A stretch of DNA of 64,000 nucleotides, from positions 146,546 to 210,545 of the forward strand of contig NZ_JASZYV010000006.1 in assembly GCF_030316895.1 (NCBI RefSeq), in the 5' to 3' direction. The notes beneath the pieces were generated by a model. That model made no database searches and was not told the origin of the DNA. It saw only the letters and a list, made by a program, of their open reading frames with translations. A program made the translations under genes and the position numbers. The stretch comes from Variovorax dokdonensis (GTDB lineage Bacteria > Pseudomonadota > Gammaproteobacteria > Burkholderiales > Burkholderiaceae_C). Below are positions 1 through 10,645 of the stretch, in pieces (the first letter of the stretch is position 1; the number at the start of each line of letters is the position of its first letter).

Positions 1-1486
1 CCATCGCCTTTGGTTCGAGCGCGGACAGGTCCTGCTGACGCTGTGCATCGGCGATGCGCATGCGCAGCTGCGCACCCTTGCCCATTTCGATGCCGACAGC
101 ATCTTCCTCGACGGATTCAGTCCGGCACGCAATCCGCAGATGTGGTCCCCTCCACTGCTCAAGGCCGTGGCTCGGTTTGCCCGGCGCGGCACGCGGCTCG
201 CGACCTGGTCCATTGCCAGGCCGCTGCGCGACGCATTGACGCCGCTGGGCTTCTCATCGGTCAAGGCGCCGGGCCTTCCGCCCAAGCGCGACCGGCTGGA
301 GGCCTTGTTCGATCCACCGTGGACCCCGAGGCGTTCGCCCGCTTCGCCCGACCGCATCGAAGCGCCTGGGCATTGCATGGTCATCGGTGCCGGGCTCGCC
401 GGCGCGGCCGTCGCGGCCAGCCTTGCGCGACGCGGCTGGCAGGTGACGGTGCTCGAAGCCGGAGCTCATGCGGCTGCTGGCGCCTCCGGCTTGCCGGTCG
501 GACTGATGGCGCCGCACTGTTCACCCGACGACGCACTGATGTCGCGGCTGACTCGCGCGGGCATCCGCGCCACTTGGCAACAGCTTGCCGCCACTTTGAA
601 ATCGGGCGTGGACTGGTCACCGACCGGTGCACTCGAACGGCGCGAAGGCCCGATTCGGATGCCCGCCGACTGGCAAGCCGACGGGCCGAATGAATCCTGG
701 ATCGCCGATCCGCAGCGCATGCAGGCCGCTGGCCTGCCCGCACAGGCGCCCGCGATCTGGCACGCCCGCGCCGCGTGGGTGCGACCGGCGCGGCTGGTGC
801 AGGCATGGCTCGATCAGCCGGGCGTGTCCCTGCTCACCCAAGCCCCGGTGGCCGCGCTTTCGCGCGTTGCCGGCGACCGCGCCGACGCCTGGCAGGCCAA
901 CGACCAAGCCGGCCGAACACTCGCGCGCGCGGATCGCGTGGTCATTGCCTGCGGCGTGGACAGCACATGGCTGGCTCCGCAGTTGCCGCTTCACGTCGTG
1001 CGAGGCCAGGTCCTGATGGGCTCCGGCCCGATCGCGGATGGGGTTCAAGCGCAGCCGCATCCCGTCAACGGCAATGGCCACCTCATCACGAACGTGCCGG
1101 AGGGCGACGACGCGTTCTGGCTGGCAGGTTCCACGTACGTGCGTGGCGACACCTCGCGCGAACTGCGCGAGGCCGAAACTCTGGTCAACCTGGATCGCCT
1201 GGGCGAGCTGCATCCTGGCGCAGCGGCACAAGCGATGGCCGCGCATCGGCAAGGGCTGTTGCGCGCGTGGGCCGGCCTTCGCTGCGTGAGCCGCGACCGC
1301 CGCCCGCTCGTCGGGCCAGCCGCCCCTCTCGACCCGCAAGGCCCGTGGATTTGCACTGCGCTCGGCTCGCGCGGGCTCAGCTTCGCGGCCCTGTGCGCCG
1401 AAAGCCTGGCCGCACGCTGGCACGGCGAGCCATTGCCGCTACAGTCCGCCCTGGCAGAAGCGCTGGACACAAGACGCACGGCCTGA
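1..1486 (+). CDS. mnmC: MnmC bifunctional tRNA modification protein, 5'-truncated by the window edge
   Basis: The open frame runs in from the left edge (codons begin at base 2). The first 120 or so codons are the end of the methyltransferase domain, with the DGFSPARNPQMW motif typical of MnmC. From about position 375 an FAD-binding oxidoreductase domain begins with VIGAGLAGAAVAASLA, and it runs to a conserved C-terminus with LRCVSRDRRPLVG and ALGSRGLSFA. In known MnmC proteins the oxidoreductase half converts cmnm5(s2)U34 to nm5(s2)U and the methyltransferase half then makes mnm5(s2)U in tRNA wobble positions. The true start lies upstream of the window. The next gene begins 57 nt downstream on the same strand. 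Confidence 0.93.
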   Translation, partial: HRLWFERGQVLLTLCIGDAHAQLRTLAHFDADSIFLDGFSPARNPQMWSPPLLKAVARFARRGTRLATWSIARPLRDALTPLGFSSVKAPGLPPKRDRLEALFDPPWTPRRSPASPDRIEAPGHCMVIGAGLAGAAVAASLARRGWQVTVLEAGAHAAAGASGLPVGLMAPHCSPDDALMSRLTRAGIRATWQQLAATLKSGVDWSPTGALERREGPIRMPADWQADGPNESWIADPQRMQAAGLPAQAPAIWHARAAWVRPARLVQAWLDQPGVSLLTQAPVAALSRVAGDRADAWQANDQAGRTLARADRVVIACGVDSTWLAPQLPLHVVRGQVLMGSGPIADGVQAQPHPVNGNGHLITNVPEGDDAFWLAGSTYVRGDTSRELREAETLVNLDRLGELHPGAAAQAMAAHRQGLLRAWAGLRCVSRDRRPLVGPAAPLDPQGPWICTALGSRGLSFAALCAESLAARWHGEPLPLQSALAEALDTRRTA

Positions 1487-1543
1487 AGGCCCTGCTGCCC
1501 TTTCACCGTCACACGCCGCCGGTGTACGCACCGCCGCCCCATC

Positions 1544-2446
1544 ATGCCCACCTGCTACGACATCACACACACGACGATCTATCGCTACAAGGAACCGGTC
1601 GGATTCGGGCTGCATCGCGTCATGTTCCGACCCCGCGACAGCCACGACCTTCGTGTGCTGGCCACCGACCTGCAGGTCAGCCCAACTGCAAGCATCCGGC
1701 TGATCCAGGACCCGCACTCGAATTCGGTCGCCCTGGTGCAGCCCCTCGAAGATGCGACCGAGCTGCGCATCGTGTGCGCCTTCCGCATCGAGCATGTGCC
1801 CACGACGGCCGACCAGCTCGAACTGGACCCGACAGCGCGATACCTACCCTTCTCCTATGCGGTGCGCGACCACGTGGACCTGGAGCGCTACCTGCGCCCG
1901 CACCATGACGACCCCGACGGCACCTTGATGACCTGGGCGCGACAGTTCCTCGACGGCGAAGGCGACAGCAGCCATCGCACGCACGACGTGCTGGGCCGCA
2001 TGAATGCCTTCATCCGCGCGAACTTCAAGTACGAGGTCCGCAACGAAGAAGGCACGCAGGACCCGCTCACCACGCTGGAGCGCGGCAGCGGCAGTTGCCG
2101 CGACTACGCGCTGCTGATGATGGAGGCATCGCGCAGGCTCGGCATTGCGGCGCGCTTTGTCTCGGGCTATCTGTATGACGCCGCGCTCGATCCCGGCAAC
2201 GCGCCCGAAGGCTCGGCGTCGGTCAGCGGCGCCGGCTCGACGCACGCCTGGCTTCAGGTCTACCTGCCTGGTGCGGGCTGGGTGGCTTTCGATCCGACCA
2301 ACAACCTCATGGGCGGCGCACAGCTCATTCGTGTCGGCGTCGCACGCGACCCGGCCTCGGCGACGCCGCTGTCGGGCTCCTGGTACGGCGAGTCGGATGC
2401 CTACCTCGGTATGGAAGTCACGGTGGACGTCCGGCGCATCGTCTGA
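1544..2446 (+). CDS. Transglutaminase-like cysteine protease family protein
   Basis: 300 aa. The N-terminal half (TIYRYKEPVGFGLHRVMFRP) is the beta-rich domain found in bacterial transglutaminase-like proteins, and the core follows. The visible catalytic triad is Cys185 in GSGSCRDYA, His234 in STHAW and Asp250 in FDPTN. There is no signal peptide, so a cytoplasmic site is likely. Members of this family (COG1305) are probably peptidases or amidases, and the substrate cannot be read from sequence. Start: ATG at the first residue of the conserved N-terminus. It stands alone between mnmC and the TRAP transporter genes. Confidence 0.85.
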   Translation: MPTCYDITHTTIYRYKEPVGFGLHRVMFRPRDSHDLRVLATDLQVSPTASIRLIQDPHSNSVALVQPLEDATELRIVCAFRIEHVPTTADQLELDPTARYLPFSYAVRDHVDLERYLRPHHDDPDGTLMTWARQFLDGEGDSSHRTHDVLGRMNAFIRANFKYEVRNEEGTQDPLTTLERGSGSCRDYALLMMEASRRLGIAARFVSGYLYDAALDPGNAPEGSASVSGAGSTHAWLQVYLPGAGWVAFDPTNNLMGGAQLIRVGVARDPASATPLSGSWYGESDAYLGMEVTVDVRRIV

Positions 2447-2602
2447 GCCAAGCGCTGGTCGCACGGGGCGACGAAGCAAGTGGGAAAGTTGCAATTAGTC
2501 CGGGGTTGTCACGGATATGTTGCAAACGATGACGCCGATAGAGTCAGGGGCATCGCCGCGCCCGACGAAGGCGCATCCCATCCCACAAGGACGAGCACCC
2601 CA

Positions 2603-3585
2603 ATGAAGACTTCTTCCCAGACATTTCGCCCCAATCGCCGCCAGGTCGTGCTGAGCACGCTCGGCGGCCTGGCCGCATATGGCGCCAGCGTTCCGGCCTG
2701 GGCGCAGCAGAAGTTCGTCAACATCCTGACCGGCGGACAAAGCGGCGTGTACTACCCGATGGGCGTCGCGCTTTCGCAGATCTTCGACAAGGCCATTGCC
2801 GGCAGCAAGGTGACGGTGCAGTCCACCAAGGCATCCGCCGAAAACCTGAACCTGTTGCAGGCCGGGCGCGGCGAATTGGCCTTCACATTGGCCGATGCGC
2901 TGTCGGACGGCTGGAAAGGCAACAAGGATGCTGGTTTCAACGCGCCATTGAACAAGCTTCGCGCGGTGGCCGGGATCTATTCCAACTACATCCAGATCGT
3001 GGCCAGTGCCGATTCGGGCATCAAGACCCTGGCCGATCTGAAGGGCAAGCGCATCTCGGTGGGTGCGCCCAAGTCGGGCACCGAACTGAACGCCCGCGCC
3101 ATCCTGAAGGCGGCGGGTCTGGCCTATTCCGATTTCGGCAAGGTCGAGTACCTGCCTTTCGGCGAGTCGGTCGAACTGATGAAGAACCGCCAGCTTGACG
3201 TCACGCTGCAATCGGCGGGCCTGGGTGTTTCTTCCATCCGCGATCTGGCCACCAGCATCAAGATCGTGGTGGTGCCGATTCCGGCCGACGTGATCGCCAA
3301 GGTGGGCGACGCCGCCTACCAGCCGGCCACCATCCCGGCCAAGACCTACGACGGGCAAGACGCCGACACCCCCACCTGCGCGATCAAGAACTTCCTGGTC
3401 ACGCACCAGGGCGTGTCCGACGACGTGGTCTACGCCATGACCAAGAGCATGTTCGAACACCTTGACCAGCTGGTCGCCGCTCACAACGCGGCCAAGGGCA
3501 TCAAGCGCGAGACTGCGACCAGCGGCACCACGGTGCCCTTCCACCCCGGCGCGCAGAAGTACTACCGCGAAGTCGGCCTCCTCAA

Positions 3586-3589
<4 letters not shown>
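2603..3589 (+). CDS. TAXI family TRAP transporter solute-binding protein
   Basis: 328 aa from the ATG at 2603. This start places a twin-arginine-flavoured signal peptide (NRRQVVLSTLGG...AWAQ) directly at the N-terminus; the open frame extends further upstream but that part carries no signal. The mature part starts FVNILTGGQSGVYYPMG, the hallmark of TAXI (NMT1-like) periplasmic binding proteins, and continues with GKRISVGAPKSGTELNAR. It should deliver a carboxylate-type substrate to the permease encoded next, which overlaps it by 4 nt (ATGA). The 156-nt upstream gap has TTGCAA/TTGTCA-like elements but no promoter I would assert. Confidence 0.92.
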
Positions 3590-5628
<2,039 letters not shown>

Positions 5629-5639
5629 GTCGCGCGCGA

Positions 5640-6044
5640 ATGCCCGTCGCCACGGTGGCAGCGCTGTGCATGGCGGCCGGCACCTATGCCGTCCGCCTGC
5701 CGGTCGACCGCTTCACGCTGCAATGGACCCATTCGATCGAGAAGATCGAATGGGACGAGGACTACCGCGTTGCCGGCCACTGGCTCGTGATCACCGGCGC
5801 CCGCATCCGCGGTTCCGGCGCCGGCATGGATCCGCCGCCGCAAGCGCGGCTCGACCACGGCATCTGGCACTACACACTCGACGATCCCTGGCGCAAGGAA
5901 GTGGTGCTGGCGCGGTCCGAATTCGTCCCCGACTACCGCCTGTGCATGAAGGGCCGCTGCCGCCCGCTGTCCGACTGGATACCGATCAGCGCCGGCCCAA
6001 CGACGCTGACTGCCTGCACCGGCACCGCGACGTCAGGGCGCTGA
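5640..6044 (+). CDS. DUF1850 domain protein associated with the TRAP-TAXI transporter
   Basis: 134 aa. The sequence FTLQWTHSIEKIEWDEDYRV followed by ITGARIRGSGAGMDPP is characteristic of DUF1850 proteins, which are routinely encoded beside TAXI-type TRAP transporters. Function is unknown; an accessory role in the transporter is inferred only from this linkage. The hydrophobic N-terminus (VATVAALCMAAGTYAVRL) could be an export signal or membrane anchor. I chose the ATG 11 nt after the permease stop. The 3' end overlaps the convergent HPP/CBS gene by 12 nt. Confidence 0.8.
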   Translation: MPVATVAALCMAAGTYAVRLPVDRFTLQWTHSIEKIEWDEDYRVAGHWLVITGARIRGSGAGMDPPPQARLDHGIWHYTLDDPWRKEVVLARSEFVPDYRLCMKGRCRPLSDWIPISAGPTTLTACTGTATSGR

Positions 6045-7208
6045 GTCGGAAGCGCCGTCCTGCTCTGCCTTGAAGACGGCCGCCACCAGGTCGGACTGCG
6101 TCATGATCCCCACCAACCGCTGCGCTTCATCGACGATCGGGATGTGATGGTGGCCGGTGCTGCCGAACAGCGGCACCAGGTCCACCAGCGCACGATCCGA
6201 TCGAGCCACCCGCACGCGGCGGGTCATGATCTGACCGACCACGTCGGGCTTGCTGGAATTGACCGTCCGCGTCCAGCGGATGAGGTTTTTCAGGCGCGCA
6301 TCGAAGCCTTCGTGCAGGTCGAGATCGGCCGCCTTCAGAAAATCCGCCAGCGTGACAATGCCGGCGATCCGCCCTGCCCGGTCCACCACCGGCAACGCCT
6401 TGATGTGCTTTTGCCGCAGCAGCGCCCAGGCTTCCTGCAGCGGCGTTCCGAACCCCACCGTGACCACATCGCGCGACATGATGTCCGAGCACGGGGTGTT
6501 GGCGAGCATGCGCTGGTAGCCCGCCAGTCGCGTGTGGCCGAGCAGCGCGAGCAGATCGTCGCGCGGCACGTCGAGCACCTGGTTGTAGTGCGCCAGCACG
6601 GCATCCAGGTCGTTCTCGGTGGCGCTGCGGGTGGCGGCCGGTCCCGGCGCCTGCGCATGCGGATAGCGTCGGCCCGTGGCGCTGTTCCAGATGATGCCCA
6701 CCGACACCATCAGCAGCGTATTGACGAGCACGGGCGCCAGCGCGACGTGCGGATCGGTCACGCCGCCCAACACCATCATGAGCGCACTGGCTCCACCGGG
6801 CGGATGCAGGCAGCGCAGGCTGAACATGAGTGCGATGGCCAGGCCGACCGCGACGCCGGCGGCCAGGTCCACCGGCGCGATCCAGTTCGCGCAGGCAATG
6901 CCGACCAGGGCCGACAAGGTGTTGCCGCCCACCACGGCCCAAGGCTGGGCCAACGGACTGGCCGGCACCGCGAAGATCAGGACCGCGCTCGCGCCCATGG
7001 GCGCCACGATCCACAGGGCTTGCGTGCCCAGGCCGGCAGTGTGGCAGACGGCAGCCGTGATGCCGATACCCAGCAACGCGCCGAAGGCCGCGCGCAGCCG
7101 CTCGCGGCCATCGACCCGGAGTTGCGCGGGCCTAAAGGCGCGCAGCCATTGCCGCACGGCCTGCCAGCGGGACTCGGCTTGGGTGGAGGAGATGAGTGAA
7201 GTGGCCAT
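6033..7208 (-). CDS. HPP family membrane protein with tandem CBS domains
   Basis: 391 aa from the ATG at 7208; an open frame extends 53 codons further upstream but lacks family character. The N-terminal half is the HPP domain, with several transmembrane helices and the signature CLHPPGGASALMMVLGG that names the family. The C-terminal half carries two CBS motifs, one around SRDVVTVGFGTPLQEAWALL and one around MTRRVRVARSDRALVDLVPLF, which usually bind adenine nucleotides. HPP proteins have been linked to nitrite transport in plastids and cyanobacteria, but the bacterial CBS-fused form is uncharacterised. It is divergent from cysI. Confidence 0.88.
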   Translation of the reverse strand: MATSLISSTQAESRWQAVRQWLRAFRPAQLRVDGRERLRAAFGALLGIGITAAVCHTAGLGTQALWIVAPMGASAVLIFAVPASPLAQPWAVVGGNTLSALVGIACANWIAPVDLAAGVAVGLAIALMFSLRCLHPPGGASALMMVLGGVTDPHVALAPVLVNTLLMVSVGIIWNSATGRRYPHAQAPGPAATRSATENDLDAVLAHYNQVLDVPRDDLLALLGHTRLAGYQRMLANTPCSDIMSRDVVTVGFGTPLQEAWALLRQKHIKALPVVDRAGRIAGIVTLADFLKAADLDLHEGFDARLKNLIRWTRTVNSSKPDVVGQIMTRRVRVARSDRALVDLVPLFGSTGHHHIPIVDEAQRLVGIMTQSDLVAAVFKAEQDGASDSAP

Positions 7209-7402
7209 GAGATGCTTTGCGCCCGAAAGGCGGTCGCATGAATGCCTCTGCGCGGCCGGTGCGCCGCAAGGCTGAGAGGATCTTCCGTAGGCCGCGATTG
7301 TGACAGCGCACCATGATGGGGCGCCTTGCCTCGGGTCAATGACCCATCTGCGCAATTGCGCTAGCACCAGTCGCGGCAGTCCACATCCGCGGCGGTGAAT
7401 AA

Positions 7403-7465
7403 GCTTATGCGCATAACGCGCGAACCAAAATGTAGTTGGGTGGCATGACGACAGCGTCTAAAGTC
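7403..7465 (+). promoter_or_regulatory. Putative CysB-type operator and promoter upstream of cysI
   Basis: A 28-nt block at 7403-7430 (GCTTAT-N-CGCATAACGC then GAAC and AAAA) recurs upstream of cysH with 24 of 28 bases identical. In both copies an identical CTAAAGTC octamer, the likely -10 region, begins exactly 28 nt after the block ends (here 7458-7465). A -35-like TTGGGT lies at 7436-7441. Conservation of sequence and spacing implies a shared activator; CysB, the LysR-type regulator of sulfate assimilation, is the natural candidate by inference. The rest of the 316-nt gap 7209-7524 shows nothing else I can support. Confidence 0.6.
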
Positions 7466-7524
7466 GCGGGTCGCTCATGAGCCGGGCGGAGCTGCGCATT
7501 TCTCCGCCTTCCAAAGAAGACACG

Positions 7525-9324
7525 ATGTACCAGTACACAGAATTCGATCGCCAGTTCGTGCGGCAACGCGCCGCGCAATATCGCGACCAGCTCGAACGCT
7601 GGCAGAAGGGCAAGATCTCCGAAGACGAGTTCAAGCCGCTTCGCCTGCAGAACGGTTGGTATGTGCAACGCTACGCGCCGATGCTGCGCGTCGCAGTGCC
7701 CTACGGCGAAGTCTCCAGCGCGCAGCTTCGCGTGCTGGCCAGGATCGCCCGCGAATACGACGAGCCCGAGGCCGAGGTCTACCGCCTCGCCACCCAGACG
7801 CAAGGCGCGCTGGGCACCGCCAAGCTGCCGACGCACTACGCGCACTTCACCACGCGCCAGAACGTCCAGTACAACTGGATCCCGCTGGCGCGCTCCGCCG
7901 ATGTGATGGACCTGCTGGCCAGCGTCGACATGCACGGGATCCAGACCAGCGGCAACTGCATCCGCAACATCACCAGCGACGAGTTGGCCGGTGTGGCCGA
8001 GGACGAAGTGGCCGATCCGCGCCCCTTCGCCGAAATCATGCGCCAGTGGAGCACGCTGCATCCCGAGTTCGCCTTCCTGCCGCGCAAGTTCAAGATCGCG
8101 ATCACCGGCGCCGCCGAAGATCGCGCCGCCACCGGCTGGCACGACGTGGGCCTGCGCCTGCTGAAGAACGAAGCCGGCGAAGTGGGCTTCCAGGTGCGCG
8201 TGGGCGGCGGCATGGGCCGCACGCCGATCATCGGCACCGTGCTGCGCGAGTTCCTGCCCTGGAACCAGATCCTCAACTACCTCGAAGCGGTGGTGCGCGT
8301 CTACAACCGCTATGGCCGGCGCGACAACATGTACAAGGCGCGCATCAAGATCCTGGTGAAGGCAGAGGGCCAGGTCTACATCGATGACGTCGAGGCCGAA
8401 TACAAGCAGATCGTCGAGCGCGACGGCGCGCCGCACACGATCACGCAGGCCGAGCTGGACCGCGTTTCGGCGTCCTTCGTGCCTCCGGAGCTGGCCAGCC
8501 GCGTCTACCAGCCGCTCGAGCAGACCGAGGTCGAACTGCGCGCGCACGCGCAGGAAGACCGCATGTTCGAGCGTTGGCTGCAGCGCAACGTGGCCGCCCA
8601 CAAGAATCCGCTGCTGCGTGCCGTGACGCTGTCCTTCAAGCGCCGCCTGCAGGCACCGGGCGATGCATCGGCCGATCAGCTCGATACCGCCGCGCTGCTG
8701 GCCGACCGCTTCTCCGCTGGCGAAGCGCGCGTCACGCACGACCAGAACCTGCTGCTGCCGTGGGTGCATGCGGAAGACCTGCACGCCCTGTGGCTCGCCG
8801 CGCGCGAGGCGGGTTTTGCCAGCAGCAACGTGCAGTTGCTCACCGACATGATCGCCTGCCCCGGCGGTGATTTCTGCGCGCTGGCCAACGCACGCTCGAT
8901 CCCCATCGCCGAGGCGATCACCGAGCGCTACCAGGACCTGGACGAGCTCGACGACATCGGCGAGATCGACCTGCACATCAGCGGTTGCATCAATTCGTGC
9001 GGGCATCACCACAGTGGTCACATCGGCATCCTGGGCGTCGACAAGGACGGCAAGGAGTGGTACCAGGTGACCTTGGGCGGTTCGGACGGCTCCGACCTGT
9101 CGGGTCCGGCAGGCGCCGGCAAGGTGGTCGGCCCGTCGTTCTCGGCCGTCGAAGTGCCGGGCGTGATCGAAGCACTGCTGGGCACCTACCGCGACACACG
9201 CGCCACGGTCGACGGCCGCCGCGAGAATTTCATCGACACGCTGCGCCGCGTCGGCCATGAGCCGTTCAAGACCGCCGCCAACGCCGCTCGCCTGAAGGCG
9301 CAAGAAGAGGAAGCCCTCGCATGA
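7525..9324 (+). CDS. cysI: Assimilatory sulfite reductase hemoprotein (nitrite/sulfite reductase family)
   Basis: 599 aa from the ATG at 7525 (MYQYTEFDRQFV). The siroheme/4Fe-4S ligands are visible as C445-x5-C451 (CPGGDFC) and C488-x3-C492 (CINSC), the same spacing as E. coli CysI. Upstream are the substrate-site motifs TSGNCIRNITSDE and VGGGMGRTP. It reduces sulfite to sulfide in the cytoplasm. No cysJ flavoprotein is present, so electrons must come from another donor; fdxA and a ferredoxin reductase lie 4 kb downstream. Its stop overlaps the DUF934 start by 4 nt (ATGA). Nitrite reduction cannot be excluded from sequence, but the cys context favours sulfite. Confidence 0.94.
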   Translation: MYQYTEFDRQFVRQRAAQYRDQLERWQKGKISEDEFKPLRLQNGWYVQRYAPMLRVAVPYGEVSSAQLRVLARIAREYDEPEAEVYRLATQTQGALGTAKLPTHYAHFTTRQNVQYNWIPLARSADVMDLLASVDMHGIQTSGNCIRNITSDELAGVAEDEVADPRPFAEIMRQWSTLHPEFAFLPRKFKIAITGAAEDRAATGWHDVGLRLLKNEAGEVGFQVRVGGGMGRTPIIGTVLREFLPWNQILNYLEAVVRVYNRYGRRDNMYKARIKILVKAEGQVYIDDVEAEYKQIVERDGAPHTITQAELDRVSASFVPPELASRVYQPLEQTEVELRAHAQEDRMFERWLQRNVAAHKNPLLRAVTLSFKRRLQAPGDASADQLDTAALLADRFSAGEARVTHDQNLLLPWVHAEDLHALWLAAREAGFASSNVQLLTDMIACPGGDFCALANARSIPIAEAITERYQDLDELDDIGEIDLHISGCINSCGHHHSGHIGILGVDKDGKEWYQVTLGGSDGSDLSGPAGAGKVVGPSFSAVEVPGVIEALLGTYRDTRATVDGRRENFIDTLRRVGHEPFKTAANAARLKAQEEEALA

Positions 9325-9713
9325 ACCGCACCCTTCGCATTCTTTCGGTCGAGGAACACGTCGACGATGGCGAACCCAATGTCCTGCAGTTGCCCAACGA
9401 TGCCGATCCGCTCGCCATCGAGGTCTGCCTGTCGGATGTGGATCGCATCGACCTGGACTTTCCGAAGTTCAGCGACGGCCGGGCCTACAGCCAGGCTTTC
9501 CTGCTGCGCCGCCGCCTCGGCTTCACGGGCGACATCCGCGCCACGGGCGACGTGCTGATCGACCAACTCGTGCAGATGCAGCGCACCGGCTTTTCGAGCG
9601 CGGTGCTGCGTGAAGGCGTGGACGTGTCCGACGCGCAGCGCCAGTTCGATCGCTTCGGCAGCTACTACCAGGGCGATGCCCAGGAAGCGGCGCCGTTGTT
9701 CGCGCGCGGCTGA
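9321..9713 (+). CDS. DUF934 domain protein coupled to cysI
   Basis: 130 aa. The pattern VDRIDLDFPKFSDGRAYSQA...LR-RLGFTGDIRATGDVLIDQL is diagnostic for DUF934. These proteins almost always follow a CysI-type reductase in proteobacteria lacking CysJ, so a role in sulfite reductase function or electron delivery is inferred. It overlaps cysI by 4 nt, indicating translational coupling. There are no cysteines, so it does not carry an Fe-S cluster itself. A strong terminator follows 38 nt after the stop. Confidence 0.9.
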   Translation: MNRTLRILSVEEHVDDGEPNVLQLPNDADPLAIEVCLSDVDRIDLDFPKFSDGRAYSQAFLLRRRLGFTGDIRATGDVLIDQLVQMQRTGFSSAVLREGVDVSDAQRQFDRFGSYYQGDAQEAAPLFARG

Positions 9714-9750
9714 CGTCGACGGACAGCGCGCCTCTCGTCAAACCAGGCTC

Positions 9751-9788
9751 AGGCCGCCAATGCTCCTTCGGGCACTGGCGGCCTTTTT
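9751..9788 (+). terminator. Rho-independent terminator after cysI-DUF934
   Basis: A perfect 9-bp stem (AGGCCGCCA at 9751-9759 pairing with TGGCGGCCT at 9776-9784) has a 16-nt loop and runs into five T residues (9784-9788). It separates the cysI operon from the cysH operon, which has its own promoter. Confidence 0.88.
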
Positions 9789-9906
9789 CATGGCGCAACG
9801 CAGCCTCGCGCGGCGCAGCGCTTCCAACAGCATGACGTGCCTGCAGCGCCCTTATCCGAAGAAGCCCGGTGGCGGCGCCGCAGGCCGCATGGACATTGGC
9901 GCATTT

Positions 9907-9969
9907 GCTTATCCGCATAACGCATGAACTAAAAGTTCGTTTGCTTTCATAAGGGTCCTCCCTAAAGTC
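9907..9969 (+). promoter_or_regulatory. Putative CysB-type operator and promoter upstream of cysH
   Basis: Second copy of the element described before cysI: a 28-nt block at 9907-9934, a -35-like TTGCTT at 9941-9946 and the octamer CTAAAGTC at 9962-9969, with the same 28-nt spacing. The cysH start codon lies 26 nt after the octamer. The shared architecture implies that the two sulfate-assimilation transcripts are co-regulated. Confidence 0.6.
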
Positions 9970-9995
9970 CTGGGTTCCGAGATACATCGAACCCC

Positions 9996-10616
9996 ATGAG
10001 CATCGACCTCTCACACGTCAACGCCACGCTCGGCCGCAATGCTGCCGGCCTGGTGGACTGGGCCCTGGGCCTGGGCCAAAGCGCCATCGTCACCACCAAC
10101 TTCCGTCCGTTCGAAGCCGTGATCCTGCATCTGGTCACGCAGGCCCGACGCGACGTTCCGGTAATCTGGATGGACAACGGCTACAACACCGAAGCCACCT
10201 ATCGGTTCGCCGACGAGGTGACGAAGCAACTGGGCCTGAACCTGCGCATCTATCTGCCGCTGCGCTCGCGTGCGCACCGCGAAGCAGTCGACGGCCCCAC
10301 GCCCGCACTGGACAATCCACGCCATGCCGCCTTCACCGAGGAAGTGAAGCTGGAGCCCTTTGCCCGCGCCCTGCGCGAGACGGCACCCAAGGTCTGGTTC
10401 ACCGCCCTGCGCGCCACGGACACGGCCGTTCGTGCGCAGATGGAACCGGTGAGCATCAACCCTGACGGCCTCATCAAGGTGGCGCCGCTCTTGCATTGGT
10501 CGTCCAAGGACCTGTACGAGTACTGCGAGAAGCACGGCCTGCCCAACAACTTCGACTATGTGGATCCGACCAAGGGCGAGGACAACCGCGAGTGCGGCCT
10601 TCACCTGGCGCACTGA
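9996..10616 (+). CDS. cysH: Phosphoadenylyl-/adenylyl-sulfate reductase
   Basis: 206 aa, slightly shorter than the E. coli protein (about 244). The C-terminal catalytic motif ECGLH is present, as are the nucleotide-site region IVTTNFRPFEAVILHL and IWMDNGYNTEATY. It has only two cysteines (EYCEK and ECGLH). The CC...CxxC set that binds the [4Fe-4S] cluster in most APS-using reductases is absent, so by cysteine pattern it is the PAPS type. It reduces activated sulfate to sulfite using thioredoxin or an equivalent. It precedes cysD by 29 nt. No APS kinase gene is in the neighbourhood, which leaves its true substrate open. Confidence 0.9.
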   Translation: MSIDLSHVNATLGRNAAGLVDWALGLGQSAIVTTNFRPFEAVILHLVTQARRDVPVIWMDNGYNTEATYRFADEVTKQLGLNLRIYLPLRSRAHREAVDGPTPALDNPRHAAFTEEVKLEPFARALRETAPKVWFTALRATDTAVRAQMEPVSINPDGLIKVAPLLHWSSKDLYEYCEKHGLPNNFDYVDPTKGEDNRECGLHLAH

Positions 10617-10645
10617 TCCATTCACCCAAAGACAAAGCATCCTCG

